The notes below the pieces were generated by a model. It searched no databases, was not told the DNA's origin, and was given only the letters and a program-made list of their open reading frames with translations. Both the position numbers and the translations under genes were made by a program. A stretch of 64,000 bases of DNA from an uncultured Clostridia bacterium (lineage in GTDB: Bacteria; Bacillota; Clostridia; Oscillospirales; Ruminococcaceae): positions 124,001-188,000 of the forward strand of contig CANQLI010000001.1 of the NCBI GenBank assembly GCA_947624675.1, written 5' to 3'. Positions 52,860 to 61,817 of this stretch are shown here, one piece after another; the stretch's first letter is position 1; every line of letters starts with the position of its first letter.

Positions 52860-53588
52860 ATGAACGACTACTCTGTGATACTTTCCGAAAATATTGCAAG
52901 GCTTAGAAAAGAAAAAGGACTTACTCAGGGAGCGCTCGCCAAACATCTTAGTGTTTCCTTTCAGGCAATAAGTAAGTGGGAAAATAAACAGTCAAGCCCC
53001 GATGTTTTGCTTTTGCCAAAGCTAGCAGAAATTTTTGGCGTTACGATAGACGAGCTTTTCGGCAAGGCGCGTGTTGTTAATATCAAGGGAGCGCACTCTA
53101 CACTTTTTAAAAGTGGAAAATACATAGAAGTCGATTGGAATGATGACGAGAATATCCACGCCGCTGTTTTTATAGGACATAAGCTTTTAAAGAATGATGA
53201 GGATCTCAAAAAATTCACCTTTAAGCTTGAGGGTGATGCTTTAAATGTGGATTCAAGGTGCAATCTTGAAATAGACGGTAATGTAACAGGTAGCGCAACA
53301 GCAGGAGGAACTATAACCTGTGGAGCTGTCGGCTGTGATGCAAATACAAGAGGCACAATAAATTGTGGAGCTATCGGCTGTAATGCAAACACATACGGAA
53401 GTATCAACTGCTCAAGTATCGGAAATGACGCAATTGCAAACGGAGATATAAATTGCGGTAACATTTCGGGGGATGTCATCACCGACGATGGCAATGTTGA
53501 ATGTAACGATGTTTACGGAAATGTCACCTGCGGCGGAGATATTAAACTTGTAAGCGTAAAAGGAAAGATAAATCCTGACGAAAAGTAA
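52860..53588 (+). CDS. XRE-type regulator fused to a Cys-containing beta-helix repeat domain
   Basis: A 242-residue protein. The N-terminal Cro/CI helix-turn-helix (about 5-65: LSENIARLRKEKGLTQGALA, VSFQAISKWENKQSSPD) is clear. The middle part has no assignment. The C-terminal ~110 residues repeat about every 15 residues (GTITCGAVGCDANTR, GTINCGAIGCNANTY, GSINCSSIGNDAIAN, GDINCGNISGD), a bactofilin/polymer-forming-like right-handed beta-helix with regularly spaced Cys. It has no membrane segment. ATG 52860 is favoured over 52854 by spacing from the GGGG ribosome site. Such HTH plus beta-helix proteins are frequent in Clostridia but uncharacterised. Confidence 0.8.
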   Translation: MNDYSVILSENIARLRKEKGLTQGALAKHLSVSFQAISKWENKQSSPDVLLLPKLAEIFGVTIDELFGKARVVNIKGAHSTLFKSGKYIEVDWNDDENIHAAVFIGHKLLKNDEDLKKFTFKLEGDALNVDSRCNLEIDGNVTGSATAGGTITCGAVGCDANTRGTINCGAIGCNANTYGSINCSSIGNDAIANGDINCGNISGDVITDDGNVECNDVYGNVTCGGDIKLVSVKGKINPDEK

Positions 53589-53673
53589 CTTATACAAGAG
53601 ATTTTATCATAAACACAGGCTAAACTTAAAAAATAAAACATACACGCTAAATAAACTATCAGGGGGAATAATT

Positions 53674-54594
53674 ATGAATAAATCTTACATATACCTTTAC
53701 GGTATGATAGCAATTTCTTCGAGTTTTTTACTTAATGGCGGATTTTTAAAGCCTGATATGTACTCGGAAATCAAGGCAAAATACCGATTTCCGGGCGGAG
53801 AAACAGGGACCTGTGCCACGGTCTTGTCTTCGCTAGGCGCACAAGTGAAAATGGACGGAAATCACATCGGGTATGATGCAAAGAAGCTGATTACCGATTT
53901 TTACAAGGATAAATCCGTAGACCTTGATTCTTTGCATTTTGACGATAAGCTTGAGGCATTGGAGGATTATGTGATCATATCAGACGATATGCGCACACCC
54001 ATGGGAATGTTCGGTAAGTTTTTCAGTAACGCCTATAACAGCGGCAACCGACCCTGGAGTAAGCCAAGGGAAGATGATATTAAAAACTGTACCGTAGCGG
54101 CTATTGATCCGTACTTTTGGGAAGAATCAGAGCTTGCGGTAAATTACTGTATAAAACACAACAAGCCTTTCGTTACGATAGACTGCGAGTACGACAGTTA
54201 CTTTCATAGAAATTCTGCTATTTCCGTAATCTCCGGTGAAGGAATTATAAACAATTACCCTGATAAAACACGGGATGAACTTTTCCCGTTATTTCAGGAA
54301 AACGGCGGTGGACTGACAATAATCACAAACGGCGGAAACAGATTTGTATACGGAAGAAAAGGCGAACGAATGAAAACCTTTGAACCGTACAAGGTAAATG
54401 TTGCAAGCACTCTCGGTGCAGGCGACAGCTTTAAAGCCGGCTGTGCTTTTGCACTTATGAACGGTCTTAACGATGACGAACTTGTTAAGTTTGCCGCAGC
54501 CTGTGCCGCAACGGCTATCTCAAGATATCCTTTACAGCTTGATCCCCCTAAAATCAAAGAAATAGAAAAGCTTATCGCAAGCAGAAAATATTGA
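53674..54594 (+). CDS. PfkB-family carbohydrate kinase
   Basis: A 306-residue ribokinase-like kinase. The GG switch region is seen as FPGGETGTCATVLSSLGAQV near 40 and the catalytic signature as STLGAGDSFKAGCAFAL near 247. Family members act on sugars, nucleosides or sugar phosphates; the substrate cannot be assigned. The N-terminus YLYGMIAISSSFLLNGGF is unusual, lacking the Asp-rich substrate motif of ribokinase. AGGGGG precedes ATG 53674. It stands alone between the XRE gene and the cobalamin riboswitch. Confidence 0.82.
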   Translation: MNKSYIYLYGMIAISSSFLLNGGFLKPDMYSEIKAKYRFPGGETGTCATVLSSLGAQVKMDGNHIGYDAKKLITDFYKDKSVDLDSLHFDDKLEALEDYVIISDDMRTPMGMFGKFFSNAYNSGNRPWSKPREDDIKNCTVAAIDPYFWEESELAVNYCIKHNKPFVTIDCEYDSYFHRNSAISVISGEGIINNYPDKTRDELFPLFQENGGGLTIITNGGNRFVYGRKGERMKTFEPYKVNVASTLGAGDSFKAGCAFALMNGLNDDELVKFAAACAATAISRYPLQLDPPKIKEIEKLIASRKY

Positions 54595-54665
54595 GATGTC
54601 AGAAGTATTTGTAATACAGATATATGATAGTTACGACATATTACGACTATCATACCAAAAAGTTC

Positions 54666-54694
54666 TTTACAAATGTAAATAATTATGTTATCAT
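54666..54694 (+). promoter_or_regulatory. Promoter of the cobalamin-uptake operon
   Basis: TTTACA (54666-54671) and TATCAT (54689-54694), 17-bp spacer, just upstream of the riboswitch. Confidence 0.65.
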
Positions 54695-54713
54695 TAAAGT
54701 GTAAAATAATGAA

Positions 54714-54960
54714 AATGTCAAGGTGAAGCAGGCTTTTTAAGCGTTGCTTTTAAAAGGGAAGCGGATGAGATTTCCGCACAGCAGCCACTACTGTAATTGG
54801 GGACGAACGGATGTATTTTACCATTGCGCATTATGCGTGAGAAGGACATCTTATTAGAATGATCCATAAGTCAGGAGACCTGCCTGGACATATGCTTGAA
54901 ACCTGTTTGGGCAATAGAAACACGGTCTGGCGCAAAAAACAAGCTGTCTTAAGACGGCTT
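54714..54960 (+). ncRNA. Cobalamin riboswitch
   Basis: The B12-box landmarks occur in order: GGTGAAGCAGGC, AAAAGGGAAGCGG.TGAGA..TCCGC, CAGCAGCCACTACTGTAA and the terminal AAGTCAGGAGACCTGCC. A hairpin, AAGCTGTC with GACGGCTT at 54941-54960, may be the expression-platform terminator, though its T tract is poor. It sits 79 nt before the first gene of a five-gene operon and would switch the operon off when adenosylcobalamin or a related cobalamin is plentiful. Confidence 0.92.
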
Positions 54961-55038
54961 ATTTGTGTTGCACTTTCTTCTTTCGCTTTTCGGGTTTTAG
55001 ACAACAATTTTACAAGTAAAAACGAAAGGAAGAAAAAA

Positions 55039-56256
55039 ATGAAAACAACTTTATTAAAAAAGGTATCAGCAACAATTCTTTCAGCAACAGTTATTGCATC
55101 AACATTAGTAGTGTCAGCTTTTGCGGCACAACAAAACGAGGTTGATAAAGAGCTTTTTGACACTTCAAAATATCTCCTCGAACAAAACAACAGCGCCGAT
55201 TATTTTAACGACTACGCATTAGGTGCGGTAATATCGGGCGCAGCAGATGAAAGCTTTAAAGATAGCTATAAGAAAAGTATTGAAGACGCGCTTAAAGATA
55301 ACGACGGTAAGCTTATGTATACGGATCAATACTCGGGTGAAACAGCAGAATCCCTTATGTATGAATCATCTGCTGTTATAGCTTTACATAAAATGGGGTT
55401 TGATGTTTCGGATATAGGCGGATATGACCTAACAAAAGCTATTGAAAGCTTCGATCTTACCCTTATAGACAATCCTTATCACCTTTGTGAAGCTTTAAAG
55501 GCGTCAAAACTGATAGGAGCAGGAGAAGAGAATATATCAAGACTTATTGATGCCCTTATGACTTATTATACAGACAATGGCGAAACCGGCGGAATGGACT
55601 ATTGGGGCATATCTACCGACAACAACGGTGCGTTTATTGAAGCTCTGGCTCCGTTTTCCGATTCAGATGAAAAAATTAAAAGTGCTATTGAAAAATCCGT
55701 TAAGTTTATAGAAAAAATGAAAAGACCAGACGGTTACGATTCTTCTGAAGCATACGCTTCGGAAAACGGAAACGCAGATTCCACAGCACTTGCTTTAAGG
55801 GCGTTTATTGCGGTGAACGACGGCGAAAAGGCTCAAGAGGCGTATAACTATCTTCTTGGATTCAAATCACAGGAAAAGGACGGCGCTTACCTATATGCAG
55901 GAGACGAAAGCGTATACGCCGCAAAGGATGCACAATATGCACTTCTTGCTTACAGCGAATATCTTTTGAAAACTAATGATAATCAGCCAGAAAGCGAAAC
56001 TACTGAAGCTGAACCAGGCGCAGCAGATATAACAAACGCTGTCGAGGCGACAGACTCAGCTAGTGCTGATAATACGGAAAACACCGAAAACAGTTCTGAT
56101 AATAACGGTGAAGATACAACTGCAAACGATGAGTCATCCTTGACAACACAAACAGCGGACGCTAATCCAAACACAGGTACGACTGCACAGGGAATTGCTG
56201 TTTCGGCTGCGGCTTTTATTGTATTGGGCATAATCATCTCAAATAAAAGAAGATAA
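55039..56256 (+). CDS. Surface protein with alpha/alpha-barrel resembling the intrinsic-factor alpha domain
   Basis: A 405-residue secreted protein. It has a signal peptide (about 1-29) and an alpha-helical domain (about 30-315) with squalene-cyclase/transcobalamin-like repeats (GGMDYWGISTDNNGAFIEAL, NADSTALALRAFIAVNDG). An acidic Ser/Thr linker follows, then an anchor with NPNTG, a hydrophobic helix and a basic tail (SNKRR). Human intrinsic factor binds B12 between an alpha6/alpha6 barrel and a DUF4430-like beta domain; here the next gene supplies the beta-type domain. B12 binding is inferred from this and from the riboswitch. ATG 55039 follows AAAGGAAG; the in-frame ATG at 54859 lies inside the riboswitch and is rejected. 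Confidence 0.78.
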   Translation: MKTTLLKKVSATILSATVIASTLVVSAFAAQQNEVDKELFDTSKYLLEQNNSADYFNDYALGAVISGAADESFKDSYKKSIEDALKDNDGKLMYTDQYSGETAESLMYESSAVIALHKMGFDVSDIGGYDLTKAIESFDLTLIDNPYHLCEALKASKLIGAGEENISRLIDALMTYYTDNGETGGMDYWGISTDNNGAFIEALAPFSDSDEKIKSAIEKSVKFIEKMKRPDGYDSSEAYASENGNADSTALALRAFIAVNDGEKAQEAYNYLLGFKSQEKDGAYLYAGDESVYAAKDAQYALLAYSEYLLKTNDNQPESETTEAEPGAADITNAVEATDSASADNTENTENSSDNNGEDTTANDESSLTTQTADANPNTGTTAQGIAVSAAAFIVLGIIISNKRR

Positions 56257-56284
56257 TTATTAAATTATTTAAGGAGCAGGGAAA

Positions 56285-57220
56285 ATGAAAAAAACACTTG
56301 CATTTTTGTTGGCATTTATGATGATCTTCTCGTTTTGTGCCTGTGGGATCGAATCTGTTGACGAACACAACAGCAAGGTTTCAAGCTCTGAGGATAGCGG
56401 CGAAGCTGCACTCAGGGGGACAGATGAGGTTACAGAAAGTACAAGCGAGAACAGCACGGAAAAGCCAAATGACTCCGAAAAAGTATCTGAAACTCAGTCA
56501 GATAAGAAGGAGAGCAAAGCTGATTCCGAAAAAGAAAAAAATGACAGCAAAGGCAGCCCTGATGTCAACGGGAATTCAAACGACGGTCAATATTCAAAAC
56601 CGGCAGTTACAACATTGCCAAAAAATACGGCACAGTCCGCTTTCAGCTATTATGTTACAAAATATGAAACCGTATATAAAACCCGCTATGTAACTGGAAC
56701 AAAAGCTTCAAAGAATATCCCCGGAACAACGAGTTCAAGTTCCTCTTCATCAAGCAAAAAGCCACAGACGGTTTTATCAGGCAGCGGCACTAAACCGGGA
56801 ACATCAAAGAGTGCATCCAAATCAAAAATAAGTGTTTCACAAAAAGCAATAGATGTTTCAGCTATTTTAAAAAACCCTGATCTTAAGGATAGTGTGAAAA
56901 AGTCTTTACCCTCTGATGGGATACTGATTCCTACTTACAGCAAGATAACAGTTTTAGACGGATCAACTGTGTTTGATGTGTTAAAGCTTGTAATGAATAC
57001 AGAAAAGGACACATATAAAAATCAGAATGCTGTATTTGAATATAGAAGCTCCGGATACGGAAACTACATTTATTCAATATGCGGACTATCAGAAAAGGAC
57101 TGTGGAACACAGAGTGGCTGGACTTATAAGGTAAACGGTAAAACTCCCGGTGTTTCCTGCGACAAATATGTACTTAAATCAGGAGATATTGTCGAGTGGG
57201 TATATGTTACTAATTCTTGA
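56285..57220 (+). CDS. DUF4430-domain lipoprotein (transcobalamin beta-domain-like)
   Basis: A 311-residue predicted lipoprotein with signal peptide and lipidation Cys20 (FSFCAC). A long Ser/Lys/Glu-rich spacer (about 25-180) is followed by a C-terminal DUF4430 domain (about 205-311): TVFDVLKLVMNTE..., SGYGNYIYSICGLSEKDCGTQSGWTYKVNGKTPG and the ending LKSGDIVEWVYV. The same fold forms the beta domain of intrinsic factor and transcobalamin. The lipid anchor and spacer would hold it at the outer face of the membrane, near the wall-attached alpha-domain protein. AAGGAGCAGG precedes the ATG. It lies 28 nt after the previous gene and 14 nt before the EcfT start. Confidence 0.82.
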   Translation: MKKTLAFLLAFMMIFSFCACGIESVDEHNSKVSSSEDSGEAALRGTDEVTESTSENSTEKPNDSEKVSETQSDKKESKADSEKEKNDSKGSPDVNGNSNDGQYSKPAVTTLPKNTAQSAFSYYVTKYETVYKTRYVTGTKASKNIPGTTSSSSSSSSKKPQTVLSGSGTKPGTSKSASKSKISVSQKAIDVSAILKNPDLKDSVKKSLPSDGILIPTYSKITVLDGSTVFDVLKLVMNTEKDTYKNQNAVFEYRSSGYGNYIYSICGLSEKDCGTQSGWTYKVNGKTPGVSCDKYVLKSGDIVEWVYVTNS

Positions 57221-57234
57221 TGCCGGAGGTAACG

Positions 57235-58038
57235 GTGACTATTCATTTTAAAAATCTAAACGAAATTTCAGGCATTTTTTACTTTTTGATTTCATCAGTG
57301 CTAATAACTTTAAGCGCTGATGACTTCAATCTGCTTATTCCCTGCTTTATGATATGTATACTATATGGTATTTTTTTAGAGTGCTTTAAAACGGCACTCT
57401 TTTGTTTGCCCGGAGTCATACTTCTTGTTCTTTTAAACCCACTGTTTAATCACACGGGTAACACGCCTCTCTTTTATGTAAACGATAATCCATATACATT
57501 GGAGGCTCTTATCGTCGGTATACGATATGGAATGATAATGCTTTCACTTATAATCTGGTTTCAGGCATCCTTCAGAGTGCTAAATCTAAACAGAGTTTTT
57601 CATCTGTTATCAAAAATATTACCGACGACTGCTTTGATGCTTACTATGATATATAAAAGCACTAACGACATAAATGCCAGACGAGAAGAAGTATCCTCCT
57701 GTCAAAAAAGCTTTTTAAAGCCGCAAAAGGGAGTTATCAAAAAAATAAAGCTTTTAAGTGCAGAGCTTCTTGCGGTATCACAAAACGCACTTGAAGGTTC
57801 AGTTATAAAAGGAATTTCAATGTCCTCAAGGGGCTTTGAGCTAAAAGGAAAAACCAGCGTTTACAAAATCAAGCTAAAAAGAGACGACTATATATTTATT
57901 TGCATAAGTTTAGTTCTTTTGTTATTTTATTTTATCGGTGTGGCAAAGCCTGTATTTATTTGCGTATTTTTGCTTCTGCCGGCAATTTATCAAATTAAAG
58001 AGGAAATTAAATGGCACTTTTTACAATCGAAAATCTAA
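57235..58038 (+). CDS. ECF transporter transmembrane component EcfT
   Basis: A 267-residue membrane scaffold coupling the S component to the ATPase. It has about five hydrophobic helices, with the T-component signature near the C-terminal third: SVIKGISMSSRGFELKGKT, related to the A-R-G coupling motifs that contact the ATPases. The start is GTG 57235, 5 nt after GGAGG; the in-frame TTG at 57217 overlaps the upstream stop and lies before the ribosome site. It overlaps the ATPase gene by 28 nt. Being in a B12-riboswitch operon, it is probably dedicated to cobalamin. Confidence 0.85.
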   Translation: MTIHFKNLNEISGIFYFLISSVLITLSADDFNLLIPCFMICILYGIFLECFKTALFCLPGVILLVLLNPLFNHTGNTPLFYVNDNPYTLEALIVGIRYGMIMLSLIIWFQASFRVLNLNRVFHLLSKILPTTALMLTMIYKSTNDINARREEVSSCQKSFLKPQKGVIKKIKLLSAELLAVSQNALEGSVIKGISMSSRGFELKGKTSVYKIKLKRDDYIFICISLVLLLFYFIGVAKPVFICVFLLLPAIYQIKEEIKWHFLQSKI

Positions 58039-59564
58039 GCTTTAAATATGAAGGCGAAAACGATTATACGTTGCATAACTTATCCTTTGAGATAAAAGAA
58101 GGAGAGACGCTTGCTGTTATCGGAAAAACAGGTAGCGGAAAAAGCACCCTTTTAAGGCTCCTAAAAAAAAGCGTAACACCTAAAGGAGAGCTTTTAGGTA
58201 AGGTAATTTTTTCGGGGAATGAAATATCCGAAATCGGGTTTGTTTTTCAAAATCCTTACGATCAGTCTGTGTGCGAAACAGTGTATGATGAGATATGCTT
58301 TTGTCCGCAGAATCTGGGTATTGATCCGAATGAGATCAGACGGCGCGCTGCGGAAGTATGTTCATTTTTCGGAATAACCTGTTTAGTCAAAAAAAAGTTA
58401 AGCGAGCTTTCAGGAGGTGAAATCCAGCTTGTAAATCTTGCGGCAGTAAGCGTATTGTCACCAAAAGCGATCATACTCGACGAGCCGTATGCACAGCTTG
58501 ACCCGATTAGCTGTGACAAGCTCTCAACAGCTCTAAAAAAGCTTAAAAATGAACTCGGAACGAGCATTATAATTTCTTCACACTCTCTTTATGGATTTTT
58601 ACAGGACATCGACAGGGTTCTGGTGCTTGAAAACGGCAGATGCACAGAATTTAACAACACAGAAAAGGTTTTTTCAAATCTTTTTGAAAAGAAAAATTTG
58701 CTTTATCTTGTTTCTGGCTCATTTTTACCGCTTTGCGGTGGTAAACTTATAAAAACCGTTAAGGATGCAAGAAAATATCTTTCTGAAAACAAGGTGAGTT
58801 TTTCTCCTCTTACAAGTACAGAAACGCCTGGAGAAACTGCACTTGTTGCAAAAAACATTTATTTTAAATACAATAAAAAATACGATGATGCTTTATTCGG
58901 AATATCCCTTGAGATTAAGAAAGGTACAGTTCTGGGTCTTTCGGGAGCAAACGGAAGCGGTAAAACTACGCTTATGAAGGTGCTGGCAGGAATTAAAAAG
59001 CCGTATGCCGGAAGAATAAACTCATATCTTGACTCAGTTTATCTTCCACAGGATGCACGCCTTACTTTTGTAAAGGACAGCGTTTATGAGGACATTAAGT
59101 TTATGTGTGAAATGTCCGAAATTGATGAATCAGTAATACAAATGACTTTAGAAAAATATCCTATATTCAAAGATATTGACAGGCTTTTTTCTAAACATCC
59201 ATATGATCTCAGCGGAGGAGAACTACAGCTTTCGGCACTTTTTAAAGTTTTGGTATCAGGAAAAAATATAATATTTCTGGACGAGCCTACAAAGGGACTT
59301 GACCCGTATTCAAAAATAGACTTTATAAAGCTTATAAATGATATAAAAAAAGATAATGCTGTTGTTATCTCCTCACATGATACAGAGCTTTTGACCGAGG
59401 TGTGCGACAAGGTCGGAATGCTTTTTTGCGGCGAACTGATAAGCTTGGAGAGCGTTAAGGATTTTGTGTTTAAAAACAGTTTTTTTACTACCCCACTCGC
59501 AAGAGCCTCAAGAGGCATTTGTGACGGACTTGCTCTTTTAAGTCAGCTGGGAGGTATAAAATGA
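58011..59564 (+). CDS. Fused ECF transporter ATPase (EcfA1-EcfA2)
   Basis: A 517-residue double ABC ATPase powering vitamin import. The first cassette (about 1-225) has Walker A IGKTGSGKST, signature LSGGEIQ and Walker B AIILDEPYAQLD. The second (about 280-500) has SGANGSGKTT, LSGGELQ and IIFLDEPTKGLDP. Most ECF systems use two separate ATPases; this is the fused form seen in some Clostridia. It starts at ATG 58011 inside the EcfT gene and overlaps the S-component gene by 4 nt (ATGA), so T, A and S are translationally coupled. Confidence 0.92.
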   Translation: MALFTIENLSFKYEGENDYTLHNLSFEIKEGETLAVIGKTGSGKSTLLRLLKKSVTPKGELLGKVIFSGNEISEIGFVFQNPYDQSVCETVYDEICFCPQNLGIDPNEIRRRAAEVCSFFGITCLVKKKLSELSGGEIQLVNLAAVSVLSPKAIILDEPYAQLDPISCDKLSTALKKLKNELGTSIIISSHSLYGFLQDIDRVLVLENGRCTEFNNTEKVFSNLFEKKNLLYLVSGSFLPLCGGKLIKTVKDARKYLSENKVSFSPLTSTETPGETALVAKNIYFKYNKKYDDALFGISLEIKKGTVLGLSGANGSGKTTLMKVLAGIKKPYAGRINSYLDSVYLPQDARLTFVKDSVYEDIKFMCEMSEIDESVIQMTLEKYPIFKDIDRLFSKHPYDLSGGELQLSALFKVLVSGKNIIFLDEPTKGLDPYSKIDFIKLINDIKKDNAVVISSHDTELLTEVCDKVGMLFCGELISLESVKDFVFKNSFFTTPLARASRGICDGLALLSQLGGIK

Positions 59565-60154
59565 GCGGTTATCTTACAGCTGTCATAAGCATTGTTATTA
59601 TCCTTACTGCCTTTTTGATATGCTTTGAGTTAAAAAAGCCATCCGCAGCAAGACTTATGCCAATTGTTACCCTTGTTGTGATAGGCTCGGTAGGACGGAT
59701 AATATTTGCCTTTGTACCACAGGTACAGCCATTGACCGCAATAGTTATAATCTCCGGCGCGTGCTTAGGGCCTTCCGACGGAGCTATGACCGGTATTTTG
59801 TGTGCTGCGGCATCAAATGTTGTTCTCGGTCAAGGCCCTTGGACACCATTTCAGATGCTTGCGTGGGGAATAGTCGGAGCATTGGCAGGACTTATTTCAA
59901 AAACAAAATCAGGCTCTTCGCTTATTGCAATAACGGCTTACTCTGTAATTGCAGGAGCGATATTCTCGATTATTACCGACTTTTATACAATTTTCAGTCT
60001 TTATGAATCAATGACATTTTCTTATGCTCTTACCATACTTGTTACAGGACTTATTTTTAATGTATCCCATATGATCTTTAATACGATCTTCGTGGCTATT
60101 CTTTACACGCCGTTTAAACATATGCTGACACGAGTACGAAAAAAATATTTATAA
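59561..60154 (+). CDS. ECF transporter S component, probably cobalamin-specific
   Basis: A 197-residue integral membrane protein with about six helices that binds the vitamin. The segment VPQVQPLTAIVIISGACLGP and ASNVVLGQGPWTPFQMLAWGIVGALAG (about 50-115) resembles the CbrT-type cobalamin-transporting ECF S components. Specificity is supported by the riboswitch and the intrinsic-factor-like partner genes rather than by known binding residues. It is the last gene of the operon, followed by a strong terminator. Confidence 0.82.
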   Translation: MSGYLTAVISIVIILTAFLICFELKKPSAARLMPIVTLVVIGSVGRIIFAFVPQVQPLTAIVIISGACLGPSDGAMTGILCAAASNVVLGQGPWTPFQMLAWGIVGALAGLISKTKSGSSLIAITAYSVIAGAIFSIITDFYTIFSLYESMTFSYALTILVTGLIFNVSHMIFNTIFVAILYTPFKHMLTRVRKKYL

Positions 60155-60161
60155 AACAAAT

Positions 60162-60200
60162 GGAGCTGCTGCATAATTTGCAACAGCTCCTCTGTATTTT
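60162..60200 (+). terminator. Terminator of the cobalamin-uptake operon
   Basis: An 11-bp stem GGAGCTGCTGC (60162-60172) with GCAACAGCTCC (60180-60190), then TCTGTATTTT. Confidence 0.85.
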
Positions 60201-60205
60201 GATAG

Positions 60206-60577
60206 TTACGCCAATGCTATAACTTCTACCTCGACCAAAACATCCTTTGGCAGTTCCTTTACCGCTACACAGCTTCTTGCGGGCTTTTGTGTAAATGTCT
60301 TTGCGTATATTTCGTTAAATGCCGCAAAATCCGACATATTCTTGAGAAAGCAGGTAGTCTTTACTGCCTTTTGAGGATTCGTTCCGGCTGAAGCCAATAC
60401 CTCCTCAAGATTTTTCATTACCTGTTGAGTCTGTTCCTCGATCGTACTTCCCTCAATTTCATTTGTAGCAGGGTTTATTGCTATTTGTCCCGAGGTGAAA
60501 ACAAAATCCCCCGCTTTTATCGCCTGTGAATAAGGCCCTAGCGCTTTTGGAGCTTTGTCAGTGTGAATTTTCTCCAT
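60206..60577 (-). CDS. ridA: RidA family reactive imine/enamine deaminase
   Basis: A 123-residue YjgF/YER057c/UK114-family protein that hydrolyses reactive 2-aminoacrylate or 2-aminocrotonate made by PLP dehydratases. It begins MEKIHTDKAPKALGPYSQAIKAGDFVFTSGQI and carries the conserved Arg in KPARSCVAV near 103 and the terminal LVEVEVIAL with its Glu. ATG 60577 follows AAAGGAAGAG. It is encoded 17 nt after ilvA, whose reaction generates its substrate, a tight functional pair. Confidence 0.93.
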   Translation of the reverse strand: MEKIHTDKAPKALGPYSQAIKAGDFVFTSGQIAINPATNEIEGSTIEEQTQQVMKNLEEVLASAGTNPQKAVKTTCFLKNMSDFAAFNEIYAKTFTQKPARSCVAVKELPKDVLVEVEVIALA

Positions 60578-60594
60578 ATATCTCTCTTCCTTTC

Positions 60595-61788
60595 TCAGCA
60601 AAGATGATAGCCGGCATTTGTGAGTGCCGTAACTATCTCATCTATATGAGCTTGATCCTTTGTCTCAAGCACCATACGCAAAAAGCAACCGTTTACATCC
60701 TGTCCCTCATTAGCTCTTTCATGATGGATCGATATAACATTTCCGCCGATCTCTGCAATTATATCGGCAACACCCTTGAGTTGTCCCGGTTTATCAATAA
60801 GCTCTATCATAAGCTGAACTGTTCTTCCTGTCATAATAAGTCCACGCTTGATGACTCTTGAAAGAATAGTTACATCAATATTTCCGCCCGAAAGCAGACA
60901 CGCAACCTTCTTTCCCTTTATAGGCAGTTTATCAAACATTACGGCAGCGACCGCAACAGCACCCGCTCCCTCAACAACAAGCTTTTGCTGTTCCATCAGC
61001 GTCAAGATAGCTGATGATATTTCATCATCGCTTACTGTAACTATCTTATCGACATATTTGTTGACAAGCTCAAAGGTCTTATCACCCGGTTCTTTGACTG
61101 CGATTCCGTCTGCAATTGTTGAGACGCTGTCAAGGCATTTTATCTTTTTGCTGTTCACAGAATCGACCATACTTGCGGCGCCCTTAGCCTGAACTCCATA
61201 GACTTTTACATTCGGTCTTAGCTGCTTAATTGTAAATGCTACTCCCGAAATAAGACCTCCACCGCCTATCGGAACAATAACCGCATCCAAGTCCGGCATC
61301 TGATTTAACACCTCAAGTCCGATTGTTCCCTGACCGGCAATTACATTTTCGTCATTAAACGGATGAATAAATGTATAACCCTTCTCCTTCTGAAGCTCAA
61401 GAGCTCTTTGATATGCGTCGTCATAACAACCCTTTACAAGACAAACCTCTGCTCCATAAGACTTTGTTGCCTCTACTTTAGAGATTGGCGCAGAATCAGG
61501 CAGACAAATTATAGACTTTATCCCTGCCTTTGTTGCCGCAAGAGCCACTCCCTGTGCATGATTTCCGGCTGAACAGGCAATAACTCCCTTTGACTTTTCT
61601 TCATCTGTGAGCTGAGAAATTTTGTAATAAGCGCCTCTTACCTTAAATGATCCGGTCGTTTGAAGATTTTCTGTTTTCAAATATACATTACAGCTCTTGC
61701 TTAGCTTTGGCGCATATATCAAATCAGTTTCTCTTATAACCTCCTTTAAGACCAATGAAGCATGATAGACCTTATCAAGTGTAAGCAT
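60595..61788 (-). CDS. ilvA: Threonine ammonia-lyase (threonine dehydratase)
   Basis: PLP enzyme converting threonine to 2-oxobutanoate, entry to isoleucine synthesis or to threonine catabolism. At 397 residues the PLP lysine is Lys49 in TTGSFKVRGAY. SAGNHAQGVA follows near 73, and the glycine-rich phosphate loop IPIGGGGLISG near 174. The C-terminus (about 320-397) carries an ACT-like domain (VQLMIELIDKPGQLKGVADIIAEIGGNV), the short regulatory form. ATG 61788 has AAAGGAG upstream. A T-box leader precedes it, pointing to control by an uncharged tRNA. Confidence 0.94.
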   Translation of the reverse strand: MLTLDKVYHASLVLKEVIRETDLIYAPKLSKSCNVYLKTENLQTTGSFKVRGAYYKISQLTDEEKSKGVIACSAGNHAQGVALAATKAGIKSIICLPDSAPISKVEATKSYGAEVCLVKGCYDDAYQRALELQKEKGYTFIHPFNDENVIAGQGTIGLEVLNQMPDLDAVIVPIGGGGLISGVAFTIKQLRPNVKVYGVQAKGAASMVDSVNSKKIKCLDSVSTIADGIAVKEPGDKTFELVNKYVDKIVTVSDDEISSAILTLMEQQKLVVEGAGAVAVAAVMFDKLPIKGKKVACLLSGGNIDVTILSRVIKRGLIMTGRTVQLMIELIDKPGQLKGVADIIAEIGGNVISIHHERANEGQDVNGCFLRMVLETKDQAHIDEIVTALTNAGYHLC

Positions 61789-61817
61789 ATAAACTCTCCT
61801 TTAATTATTTATTTCAG

